Source: Chloroflexota bacterium
Lineage (GTDB): Bacteria > Chloroflexota > Anaerolineae > B4-G1
DNA length: 6,437 nucleotides
Assembly: GCA_003648125.1 (NCBI GenBank)
Contig: QMOE01000148.1
Span: 1 to 6,437 of the forward strand
Direction: 5' to 3'
The notes below the pieces were generated by a model that saw nothing but the letters and a program-made list of their open reading frames with translations, did no database searches and was not told the origin of the DNA. Each line of letters opens with the position of its first letter. Position 1 is the first letter of the stretch. This document shows positions 1 to 5,832 of this stretch, piece by piece. The position numbers were made by a program, and so were the translations under genes.

Positions 1-24
1 AAATCAAATGAAACACACCCTTAT

Positions 25-1338
25 CTATTCCGCCAGGAAACGCATAAAGTGAATGGCCGTCTCAATCCCCCGGTAGAAATTAGGCAAGTGAAACTTTTCG
101 TTGGGCGAGTGCAGCCGGTCGTCGGGCAGGCCAAAGCCCATCAGAACTGTTTCCAGCCCCAACACATTCTTGAACGTGGCAACGACGGGAATAGAGCCTC
201 CCTCGCGGACAAAAATGGGTTCCTGGCCAAAAACCTCGGCATAAGCCCTGAACGCCGCCTTCATCGCTGGGCTGTCACGGCGGATGATGGCTCCATCGCC
301 GCCATGCAAATCACGCACCTCGACGGTGACAGTCGGCGGCGCGATCTCGACCAGGTAATTTCGAATCAACTGCGTGATCTCCGCCGGACTTTGATTCGGC
401 ACCAGCCGCATCGAAATCTTGGCGAACGCCTTGCTGGGCAACACAGTCTTGGCTCCCTCCTGGATGTAGCCGCCCCAGATGCCGTTGACATCCAACGTGG
501 GGCGCGCCGTGGTGCGCTCGACGATGGTATACGCCGATTCACCCCAATCAGTCTTCACCCCCGCTTCACGCAGCCACTTGTCCCGATCAAAGGGAATCTT
601 TGCCATCTCCGCGCGTTCTTCGGGCGTCAACTCTTGCACCTTGTCGTAGAAACCGGGGATGGTGATGCGTCCATCTTTGTCTATTAGCTGGTCAATCATC
701 GCGCAGAGGACGTGAATTGGATTGTGAACCGCGCCCCCGTAAATACCAGAGTGCAGATCTTGATCAGGGCCAGTCACTTGGACCTCGACATAGGCTATCC
801 CGCGCAGCGCATAGACAATGGAAGGCATATCCTTGCCCAAGATATGTGTATCAGAGATCACCGCCACATCGGCGGCCAGCAGGTCTGCGTGCTCGCGGAC
901 GAACGGTTCCAGATTGGGACTTGCGGATTCCTCCTCCCCCTCAAAGATGCACTTGACGTTGACCGGCGGTGCGCCTTCCGTTTCTTTGAACGCCTCCGCC
1001 GCCTTCACATAAACGTACATCTGCCCTTTATCATCCGCCGCTCCTCGGGCAAAGATGTCATCGCCCACGATGGTGGGTTCAAATGGTGGGGTATTCCACA
1101 GTTCCAATGGATCGGGAGGCTGCACGTCGTAATGTCCATAGACGAGGACCGTGGGGGCCTCCGCCCCGGCGGCCAGCCACTCTGCATAGACCACGGGGTG
1201 ACCCGGTGTGGGCATCACCGCGACCTTGGGGAACCCGGCGATCAGTAGCCGGTCCCGCAGCCACGTCGCTGCGTATCCAATATCAGATTCGCGCTCCGGC
1301 TGCGTGCTGACGCTAGCGATGCTCAGGAACTCTTTCAA
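25..1338 (-). CDS. M20/M25/M40-family metallopeptidase (dipeptidase-like), main reading frame downstream of an in-frame TAG
   Basis: This is a zinc-dependent exopeptidase of the ArgE/DapE/CNDP (M20) family, probably a cytoplasmic dipeptidase; the substrate cannot be told from sequence. Counting from the TTG at 1338 (437 residues), the co-catalytic metal motifs are all present: GHYDVQP with His69 and Asp71, RGAADDKG with the bridging Asp102, EGEEES with Glu136 and Glu137, Asp163 in ISDT, and the late His in RLHSPNE. The lid/dimerisation domain lies between, with DLHSGIYGG at about 194-202. The frame opens only at a TTG (Leu codon), and homology to this family continues upstream across a TAG at 1351-1353 to an ATG at 1389 (separate entry). 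Translation may therefore restart at this TTG, or the gene may be inactivated. Its own stop is TAG at 25-27. A promoter at 1484-1513 suggests it is transcribed separately from greA. Family call is very secure; expression as a full protein is uncertain. Confidence 0.9.
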   Translation of the reverse strand: MKEFLSIASVSTQPERESDIGYAATWLRDRLLIAGFPKVAVMPTPGHPVVYAEWLAAGAEAPTVLVYGHYDVQPPDPLELWNTPPFEPTIVGDDIFARGAADDKGQMYVYVKAAEAFKETEGAPPVNVKCIFEGEEESASPNLEPFVREHADLLAADVAVISDTHILGKDMPSIVYALRGIAYVEVQVTGPDQDLHSGIYGGAVHNPIHVLCAMIDQLIDKDGRITIPGFYDKVQELTPEERAEMAKIPFDRDKWLREAGVKTDWGESAYTIVERTTARPTLDVNGIWGGYIQEGAKTVLPSKAFAKISMRLVPNQSPAEITQLIRNYLVEIAPPTVTVEVRDLHGGDGAIIRRDSPAMKAAFRAYAEVFGQEPIFVREGGSIPVVATFKNVLGLETVLMGFGLPDDRLHSPNEKFHLPNFYRGIETAIHFMRFLAE

Positions 1339-1389
1339 CTCTGCCAGGAACTAGGTTTGATTTGCCCGCGCGTATTCTATAGCTTTCAT
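1339..1389 (-). other. Original N-terminus of the M20 peptidase gene, cut by an amber codon at 1351-1353
   Basis: Reading the peptidase frame upstream of its first open codon gives E, A, L, F, then TAG, then twelve more codons back to an ATG at 1387-1389. The peptide is MKAIEYARANQT, stop, FLAELKEFL. This matches the usual start of M20 dipeptidases of this type, where a short helix ending in a basic or polar residue runs into FLAELKEFL..PSVSTQP. The ATG has an AAAGG ribosome binding site 7 nt upstream, and an 18-bp-spaced promoter precedes it. A single C-to-T change (CAG to TAG) would explain the stop. With this segment the protein would be 454 residues, a normal family length. Readthrough, restart at TTG 1338, a pseudogene in the making, or a base-call error are all possible. 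Confidence 0.8.
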
Positions 1390-1394
1390 CAGAT

Positions 1395-1402
1395 TGCCTT
1401 TC
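1395..1402 (-). promoter_or_regulatory. Ribosome binding site for the ATG at 1389 of the M20 gene
   Basis: On the minus strand the sequence GCGAAAGGCAATCTG precedes the ATG at 1389. AAAGG with a 7-nt gap is a reasonable Shine-Dalgarno. It argues that 1389, not the TTG at 1338, is the evolved start; no comparable site lies at a proper distance from the TTG. The octamer GGCAATCT also occurs about 30 nt further upstream in the leader; no function is assigned to that repeat. Confidence 0.55.
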
Positions 1403-1464
1403 GCTGGATTTCGCGTGACACGAGATTGCCTGTACACGGCCGCCCCAACGAGGTTGTGTTTTGA

Positions 1465-1476
1465 GAGTGAGCACTC
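1465..1476. promoter_or_regulatory. Short dyad at the predicted start site of the M20 transcript
   Basis: The 12-mer GAGTGAGCACTC has 5-bp arms around a 2-bp centre and falls at about +1 to +12 relative to the predicted promoter. That is a typical place for a repressor operator, but a dyad this short can arise by chance. No regulator is encoded nearby. Confidence 0.2.
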
Positions 1477-1483
1477 GAACGTT

Positions 1484-1513
1484 ATTATACTTCAAGTTAC
1501 CAACTGATGCCAA
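1484..1513 (-). promoter_or_regulatory. Sigma-70-type promoter for the M20 peptidase gene
   Basis: On the minus strand, TTGGCA (1508-1513) and a perfect TATAAT (1484-1489) are separated by 18 bp. This is one mismatch from consensus at -35. Transcription would begin near 1477 and leave a leader of about 88 nt before the ATG at 1389. It lies in the gap just after the greA stop (1532), so the peptidase gene need not depend on greA transcription. Confidence 0.65.
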
Positions 1514-1531
1514 TTCCAAGCCAGTCGCCTT

Positions 1532-2008
1532 TCACTCGATCGCAGTAATTTGAAAAACAATGTCCCCTTCTGGGGCTTTCACTGTGACAATCTCGCCTAC
1601 TCGATGCCCCAGCAACGCCTGGCCCATCGGTGATTCGTTAGACACCTTGCCGCCAATCGGGTCTGCCTCGGCCGGCCCGACGACCAGAAAAGTCTCGGCC
1701 TCGTCTTGACCTTCCTCGACGACGGTGACGCGACTGCCCAGGGCAATTTTGTCCGTGGAGCCATGCTCCTGGATAATCACCACGCTGCGGAGCATGGCCT
1801 CAATTTTCTGGATACGCCCCTCCAGAAAACCCTGCTCCTCTTTGGCAGCAATGTAATCGGCGTTTTCCGAGAGATCGCCCTGCTGAATCGCCCTGTGCAA
1901 TCGTTCGGCTAGAGCCGGTCGCTTCACGCTAACCAGGTGATCCAACTCCTGACGCAGGTTCTCCGCACCTTCGGCAGTCAGATAAGTGGGTTGTTGTCGT
2001 GTGTTCAT
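1532..2008 (-). CDS. greA: Transcription elongation factor GreA
   Basis: GreA enters the RNA polymerase secondary channel and stimulates cleavage of backtracked transcripts, rescuing stalled elongation. From the ATG at 2008 the protein has 158 residues, the same length as E. coli GreA. The N-terminal antiparallel coiled coil (about 8-75) carries the catalytic tip GDLSENADY, with the acidic residues that hold the Mg ion, followed by AAKEEQGFLEGRIQKIEAML, the second helix. The C-terminal FKBP-like domain ends with SPMGQALLGHRVGE and a final hydrophobic strand. The frame stays open upstream to 2125, but those 39 codons run through a palindromic repeat and have no GreA similarity, so 2008 is the start. 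A GGGGG stretch about 14 nt upstream is a poorly spaced Shine-Dalgarno. I could not identify a convincing greA promoter in the repeat-rich gap before it. The stop is TGA. Confidence 0.97.
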   Translation of the reverse strand: MNTRQQPTYLTAEGAENLRQELDHLVSVKRPALAERLHRAIQQGDLSENADYIAAKEEQGFLEGRIQKIEAMLRSVVIIQEHGSTDKIALGSRVTVVEEGQDEAETFLVVGPAEADPIGGKVSNESPMGQALLGHRVGEIVTVKAPEGDIVFQITAIE

Positions 2009-2054
2009 TCTACGTCGTTTATCCCCCGATCTAGTTTTGGTACATGTTCCGTAT

Positions 2055-2147
2055 CTTTTCAATATCTCGGGGGAACGCAACCATCCTGGTCGCCAAATGC
2101 CAGCAAGATGCTGGCGTTCCTTCACCTCACCCCCATTTATTGAAAAG
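2055..2147. repeat. Nested palindromic repeat element in the dgkA-greA gap
   Basis: This 93-bp segment is bounded by perfect 10-bp inverted repeats (CTTTTCAATA at 2055-2064, TATTGAAAAG at 2138-2147). Inside is a second inverted pair, GGAACGC (2072-2078) and GCGTTCC (2114-2120), and a hairpin GCCAGCA-AGA-TGCTGGC (2099-2115). The nested design is that of a small palindromic intergenic repeat or MITE. The core reads like dispersed repeats I recall from Chloroflexota genomes; this was not searched. It lies immediately upstream of greA and may contribute part of its leader or promoter region. Confidence 0.6.
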
Positions 2148-2156
2148 TTGTCACGA

Positions 2157-2178
2157 GTCCTTGCACACCACCAAGGAC
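2157..2178. repeat. Short hairpin between the two repeat elements
   Basis: GTCCTTG (2157-2163) and CAAGGAC (2172-2178) form a 7-bp stem with an 8-nt loop. On the minus strand it is followed by a weak T-containing stretch (ACAACTTTTC), so it might help end transcripts coming from dgkA, but the tract is not a proper U-run. Confidence 0.3.
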
Positions 2179-2184
2179 GAAAAT

Positions 2185-2241
2185 GTAGGTCACGTTTTTA
2201 ACGTGACGACTCTGATCTGTCACGCTACAAGCGTGACCTAC
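2185..2241. repeat. 57-bp double-hairpin palindromic element
   Basis: Perfect 10-bp inverted repeats GTAGGTCACG (2185-2194) and CGTGACCTAC (2232-2241) enclose two adjacent hairpins. The first is GTCACGTT-TTT-AACGTGAC (2189-2207) and the second GTCACGCT-ACA-AGCGTGAC (2219-2237), each with an 8-bp perfect stem and 3-nt loop. They share the GTCACG stem ends but differ inside, so each stem has stayed paired while diverging. This points to a structured mobile repeat (REP/MITE-like) or a selected RNA/DNA structure. It follows the dgkA stop by about 50 bp, and on the minus strand the last hairpin is followed five bases later by TTTT, so it could also act as a weak terminator for the pgpH-ybeY-dgkA operon. 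Confidence 0.65.
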
Positions 2242-2292
2242 AAAGTTGAGTCTATTTTCGAGGCAGATACCCCATGCTACCTATGCCGCTGT

Positions 2293-2673
2293 TCACTCTC
2301 CCCACATCCGTCCCCACAGCGGCGGCCCCAGCACCAGCAGCCCAACGATGACCGCGACGATAGCCGCCAACAGCACCGCTCCCGCAGTCACATCCTTGAC
2401 GATCTTGGCCAACGGGTGATAATCGGGGCTGATCATATCCACCAAAGTCTCCGCCACGGTGTTCAACATCTCACTCACCAACACGGAGCCGATAGTCAGC
2501 GTCAACACCGCCCACTGGGTGAACGATAGACTCAGCCACACTCCCAGCGCGACCGCGCCGGCGGCGATAATCAAGTGTATGCGCGTGTTACGCTGGGTGC
2601 GCAGAGCGTACCACAGGCCAGCAAAAGCAAAGCGAAAACTCTCGATGATATTTCGGCTGCGCATAATTCTCAC
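2293..2673 (-). CDS. dgkA: Diacylglycerol/undecaprenol kinase, DgkA family (Gram-positive type)
   Basis: This is a small integral membrane lipid kinase. Gram-positive-type members phosphorylate undecaprenol to recycle the cell-wall lipid carrier. The 126-residue protein has an amphipathic N-terminal segment ESFRFAFAGLWYALRTQRN (11-29) typical of the family, and three membrane helices at about 32-50, 53-77 and 95-116. The family signature is at 68-79 (EMLNTVAETLVD), with Glu68, Asn71, Glu75 and Asp79 kept; the two residues after NT are V-A rather than the usual A-I. KDVTAGAVLLA at 93-103 is the conserved start of the third helix. There is no fused phosphatase domain. The GTG start at 2673 overlaps the ybeY stop (GTGA), implying coupling; an ATG three codons later (2664) is the alternative. 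It is the last gene of the pgpH-ybeY-dgkA run. The stop is TGA. Confidence 0.93.
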   Translation of the reverse strand: MRIMRSRNIIESFRFAFAGLWYALRTQRNTRIHLIIAAGAVALGVWLSLSFTQWAVLTLTIGSVLVSEMLNTVAETLVDMISPDYHPLAKIVKDVTAGAVLLAAIVAVIVGLLVLGPPLWGRMWGE

Positions 2674-3170
2674 ACCGGGAGGTTTACCGCAACCTCCAAG
2701 GCCTGAAGAATCTCAGCCTGGATAGCCCACATCCGCGCCCGCTGTTCCTCGGCGACGTCGTCGTATCCCAGGAGATGCAACACTCCGTGAACGACTAAAA
2801 GCTGCAATTCCGCCTGAACTGCGTGCCCGGCCTTCTGCGCCTCAAGCTCAGCCCGCGGGAAGGAGATGATGACATCGCCCAGATAACGCGGCTGTCCCGG
2901 CGCACCGACGAACGGCCCGCGCGTTTCATCGGGGAAGGCCAACACGTCAGTCGGTGCATCCACGCCCCGGTGGCGCAGGTTGAGTTCGTGCAGCGCCTCG
3001 TCGTCTGTCACCACCACGACCAACTCGCACGCTTCCTCCACGCGCTGGTGGATCAGGGGCGCTAGAGCAGCCAGGCGCAGCGGTTCCGGTTGAACCTGCT
3101 CCTGGAATTGCTCGTCAACTTGTATTTCGACGGTATGAAGAGACATATCAATTTCAGTTCTCGATCTCAC
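2670..3170 (-). CDS. ybeY: Endoribonuclease/rRNA maturation factor YbeY
   Basis: YbeY is a metal-dependent RNase-like protein needed for 16S rRNA 3' end maturation and ribosome quality control. The 166-residue frame carries LNLRHRGVDAPTDVLAFP (63-80) with the conserved Arg68, YLGDVIISFP (96-105), and the metal-site motif HGVLHLLGYDD (128-138). The first two ligands, His128 and His132, are present. The third His of the usual HxxxHxxxxxH motif is Asp138 here (codon GAC). The helix MWAIQAEILQAL closes the domain as usual. The GTG at 3170 overlaps the pgpH stop in a GTGA. An ATG at 3146 gives a 158-residue protein beginning MSLHTVEIQV, which fits family N-termini better; neither start has a strong Shine-Dalgarno, so the true start is open. 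The adjacent pgpH and dgkA match the conserved yqfF-ybeY-dgkA gene order of Firmicutes. Confidence 0.95.
   Translation of the reverse strand: MRSRTEIDMSLHTVEIQVDEQFQEQVQPEPLRLAALAPLIHQRVEEACELVVVVTDDEALHELNLRHRGVDAPTDVLAFPDETRGPFVGAPGQPRYLGDVIISFPRAELEAQKAGHAVQAELQLLVVHGVLHLLGYDDVAEEQRARMWAIQAEILQALEVAVNLPV
2678..2697 (-). promoter_or_regulatory. Hairpin at the ybeY-dgkA junction containing a GGAGG core
   Basis: On the minus strand GGAGGTT and AACCTCC form a perfect 7-bp stem with a 6-nt loop, ending 4 nt before the dgkA GTG and still inside the ybeY coding end. The GGAGG lies 19 nt from the GTG, too far for a normal Shine-Dalgarno. A structure here would have to be opened by ribosomes finishing ybeY, consistent with coupled translation of dgkA. 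Functional role is speculative. Confidence 0.3.
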
Positions 3171-5314
3171 GCATTGCGCGTGCTCTCCATCTGCGGATAC
3201 TGGATGCGCGGATGGTAAACTCCCTTTAGGGCAGAGATGAAAACCTGGCGGATGATCTCTATATCGCGCAGGGTCAGGTCACATTCGCTCAATTGACCAT
3301 CGTCTACCCGGGCAGAGACAATCTTGGCGACAATTTCCGCCACCTCCTCGGCGCTGGCAGGACGCGCAGAACGCACGGCCGCCTCGCAGCCATCGGCCAG
3401 CATCACCAGAGCGGTCTCCTTGCTCTGCGGCTTGGGGCCGGGATAGCGAAAATCGCTCTCGTCAACCAGCGCGTCGTCACCCGCCAATTGCACAGCCTTG
3501 CTGTAGAGAAAGCTGACTCGATTTGTGCCGTGATGCTCCGGGATAAAAGCCCGCACGCGGCGGGGCAGCCGGTAACGGCGTGCCATGACCAGCCCGTCCT
3601 TGACGTGATCTATGATGATCTCGGCGCTCGTGTGTGGGTCGAGCCGATCGTGAGGGTTCACGCCCTCGGCCTGGTTCTCGGTGAAAAAGTACGGGCGGGC
3701 AATCTTGCCGACATCGTGATAATAGGCCCCCACGCGGGCGAGCAACGCATCGGCGCCGATGCGCTCGGCTGCCTGCTCTGCCAGGTTAGCGACCATCAAG
3801 CTGTGGTGATACGTGGCCGGCGCTTCGCGTAACAGCCGCTGCAGGAGCGGGTGATCGGGGCGGCTGATCTCGATCAGCCGCATCGTCGTGGTGATATCGA
3901 ACAGCGGGCCAATCAGGAAAAGACTACCCAGCGCCAGGCTGGCCGAGATTCCACCGTTGACGACTGCTGTCAGCACCGGGAGCAGCAACGCGCCGAGTTG
4001 GGCCACGTCTTGCGGAAAACGAAAGATAAAGATAATAGCGACGTGCACCAGGGCAGCAAATAGGCCGGCCCGGAACAATGTGCTGATGCGCTCGACGCGC
4101 TCCATAGCAAGCGTGGCTACCAGGCCTCCCAAAGTAACATAGACAGCCATCTCCAGGGAGTTATCGGCGAGAGCGCCCACCACGCCGCCGAGAAAGATAG
4201 CAGTTGCCACGCCAACGTTTGGCCCTAAAGCGACCACCGCCAGTATAGCCAGGGCCGGCGCTGGAACCAGGTAGCACAGTACCACACCACCCGGCACCAT
4301 CAGCCCGGCTCCCACCACAAAACCCGTAGTCAATAGCATCAACAAAAGCAACTTCTGCCCATTCCAAAGCGCATCTGGTTGAAAACGCGCCAGGTAGAGG
4401 CCAAGCAGCAAAGTGCCTACTACAGCCAACAGGCTTGCTCCTGCGAAATCGGTCCATTTCACTTCCGATTTCTGCAGGCCGAGTTTGTCCAGCATCTCCA
4501 AGTCGAGCGCCGAGACCCGCGCGCCCTCCCGCACGATGACTTGGTCGGCTTCGAATCCGCGTAACACGGGCGGCACTGCGTCTCGGGCTTGGGTTTGAGC
4601 GGCGGCCGTTGCCGTGGCATCTAGAAAAGAGTTCGGAACCAGCAAGTGCTGCACGAGCACTATGGTAACAGACGCTTCCTCCTCTGAAAGATCGAGGCTG
4701 ACGAAAGAGGAGACCTCCTCGCGGGCTTCCTCCACGTGCCCCTCTCGGATCCCCCGCCGCATGGCCTGATCAAGCGCGGCCAAAGTTTCCAATTGAACGC
4801 GGTCCCAACTCTCGTCGGGCAAGGTGATGAGGCTATCAAGCATCTCGCGGGGAAGGTCAGCCAGCTCGGGCACGGCCAGGATCCAGCCGCGCTGTTGAGC
4901 AGGGGAAGCGAGTGCATCAGCACGCACCGAACCCAGGTAGTCGAGCACCTGACGGGTGCGGTCGAGTTGCTGGCGAGCCAGCGCCGGATCGGGAAGCACG
5001 TAGATAGGCTCAACTTGAGCAGCAGCCCGCTCTTGCTCCTGCGCGCGCAGGATGGCGCTCTCATAAGTTATGCTACGAGGAGCGCGTATGTCCTGGGGAA
5101 CCACTTGCCCCTCGACCAGCGCCTCCTGGCCCGTGGGCAACAGCGGACGAACCAACATGCCCCCTGTGACCCCGATCAGCACTATTCCCAGCAGAACGAG
5201 GCGCAGCCAGGCCCACCAACGTTGGCCAAACCAACGGGGTGATGTTCCTTTTGCGTTCCTCTTGAACCTGGTTGCGTCTGTACTCATCAGCCCATTAAAC
5301 AAGAGGGAGCACAT
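3167..5314 (-). CDS. pgpH: 7TM receptor/HD-domain phosphodiesterase, PgpH/YqfF family (probable c-di-AMP hydrolase)
   Basis: Listeria PgpH, the characterised relative, degrades cyclic di-AMP; activity here is inferred from family. The 715-residue protein has a basic N-terminus, one membrane helix at about 36-58 and a large extracytoplasmic domain (about 60-285) with acidic, helix-rich sequence. A multi-pass membrane block follows at about 290-472, then a cytoplasmic HD domain. The HD residues are present in order: His503/His504 in TYHHS, His533-Asp534 in YYHDVGK, His561 in DPHTSAE, His594/His595 in PEHHG, and Asp641 in MLADGCEAA. The segment NPHDRLDPHTSA is typical of the family. The ATG at 5314 has an AGGGAG site 6 nt upstream, but both lie within a hairpin; ATG 5287 (MSTDATRF) is the alternative, with a weaker site. 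It follows yqeY by about 50 bp, and its TGA overlaps the ybeY start by 4 bp. PhoH, usually next to it in Firmicutes, is absent. Confidence 0.93.
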   Translation of the reverse strand: MCSLLFNGLMSTDATRFKRNAKGTSPRWFGQRWWAWLRLVLLGIVLIGVTGGMLVRPLLPTGQEALVEGQVVPQDIRAPRSITYESAILRAQEQERAAAQVEPIYVLPDPALARQQLDRTRQVLDYLGSVRADALASPAQQRGWILAVPELADLPREMLDSLITLPDESWDRVQLETLAALDQAMRRGIREGHVEEAREEVSSFVSLDLSEEEASVTIVLVQHLLVPNSFLDATATAAAQTQARDAVPPVLRGFEADQVIVREGARVSALDLEMLDKLGLQKSEVKWTDFAGASLLAVVGTLLLGLYLARFQPDALWNGQKLLLLMLLTTGFVVGAGLMVPGGVVLCYLVPAPALAILAVVALGPNVGVATAIFLGGVVGALADNSLEMAVYVTLGGLVATLAMERVERISTLFRAGLFAALVHVAIIFIFRFPQDVAQLGALLLPVLTAVVNGGISASLALGSLFLIGPLFDITTTMRLIEISRPDHPLLQRLLREAPATYHHSLMVANLAEQAAERIGADALLARVGAYYHDVGKIARPYFFTENQAEGVNPHDRLDPHTSAEIIIDHVKDGLVMARRYRLPRRVRAFIPEHHGTNRVSFLYSKAVQLAGDDALVDESDFRYPGPKPQSKETALVMLADGCEAAVRSARPASAEEVAEIVAKIVSARVDDGQLSECDLTLRDIEIIRQVFISALKGVYHPRIQYPQMESTRNA

Positions 5315-5328
5315 AAAGCGCTCCCTCT
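5302..5328 (-). terminator. Strong hairpin between yqeY and pgpH: terminator and/or ribosome-binding-site lid
   Basis: AGAGGGAGC (5302-5310) and GCTCCCTCT (5320-5328) form a perfect 9-bp stem with a 9-nt loop. On the minus strand it lies 38 nt after the yqeY stop and is followed by TGTTTAATG, only a weak U-tract. The 5' arm contains AGGGAG, the best Shine-Dalgarno for the pgpH ATG at 5314, and that ATG sits in the loop. Folding would therefore both favour termination of the rpsU-yqeY transcript and hide the pgpH start. I saw no clear promoter for pgpH in the 50-bp gap, so some readthrough is probably needed. Confidence 0.55.
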
Positions 5329-5365
5329 CATCTTTAAGCGTTACCCGTCCAGCGACGCGCGCATC

Positions 5366-5809
5366 TTAGCCAGACAGCAGCTCGCGCACGACCTCGTTCA
5401 CAGCACGACCATCCGCGCGACCTTTGAGCCTGGACATCAGTTGGCGCATCACTGCTCCCATCTGAGCCATCCCGGTTGCTCCAACCTCGGTAATGACCTG
5501 ACGCGCTTCTTCAGCAATCTCCTCGCGCGAAAGAAGCCGGGGTAGATATTCCTTGAGGATATCCAACTCGGCCTCCTCCCCGGCGAGCAAATCGGGACGG
5601 TCAGCCTCTTTCAGTTCGGCGATGGTATCGCGCCGCTGATTGGCCTGCTTTTGCAGTACCGCGGTCACACCGGCATCGTCGAGATCGCCGCGCTCAATCT
5701 CGGCGTTGGTGATCGCAGCCAGGGCCATACGGATGACCGACTTGCGACGCTCGTCACGAGCGCGCAGCGCCTCCCTGAGATCATCTTGCAAGCACTGTTT
5801 CAAACTCAT
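5366..5809 (-). CDS. yqeY: GatB/YqeY domain protein
   Basis: This is a small, helical cytoplasmic protein related to the C-terminal tail domain of the GatB subunit of the tRNA-dependent amidotransferase; a tRNA-associated role is assumed but the exact function of free-standing YqeY is not established. The 147-residue form has the N-terminal helical bundle SLKQCLQDDLREALRARD, a basic RRKSVIRMALAAITNAEIE helix, the middle motif EELDILKEYLPRLLS (here AELDILKEYLP), and the C-terminal small domain with MGAVMRQLMSRLKGRADGR, a well-conserved family signature. I chose the ATG at 5809 because GGAG lies 6 nt upstream and MSLK is the usual N-terminus; an ATG at 5821 would add four residues and lacks a site. 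The gene starts 23 bp after the rpsU stop, in the classic rpsU-yqeY pairing. The stop is TAA. Confidence 0.95.
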   Translation of the reverse strand: MSLKQCLQDDLREALRARDERRKSVIRMALAAITNAEIERGDLDDAGVTAVLQKQANQRRDTIAELKEADRPDLLAGEEAELDILKEYLPRLLSREEIAEEARQVITEVGATGMAQMGAVMRQLMSRLKGRADGRAVNEVVRELLSG

Positions 5810-5832
5810 ACGCGGCTCCATTCTGGCGGTAC

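Noticed and set aside
49..1310. Several plus-strand open frames (for example 49-687 and 712-1248) opposite the M20 gene
   Set aside because: They are antisense shadows typical of GC-rich coding sequence; the minus strand frame has clear family motifs throughout.
25..1389. Genome-wide recoding of TAG as a sense codon
   Set aside because: The same gene ends in TAG at the expected C-terminus, and no other in-frame TAG occurs in the remaining genes; a local mutation or readthrough is simpler.
2009..2060. Promoter for greA close to its start
   Set aside because: I tried several hexamer pairs (for example TTGAAA or TTGCGT as -35) but none had a credible -10 at 16-18 bp.
2009..2125. N-terminal extension of greA by 39 codons
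   Set aside because: The extension has no GreA similarity, is encoded by a palindromic repeat, and the ATG at 2008 gives the standard 158-residue protein.
3293..5242. Plus-strand open frames opposite pgpH
   Set aside because: No recognisable domains, and they are fully explained as reverse-complement shadows of the HD protein gene.
5810..5821. Upstream ATG of yqeY at 5821
   Set aside because: It lacks a ribosome binding site, whereas the ATG at 5809 has GGAG 6 nt upstream and gives the usual MSLK start.
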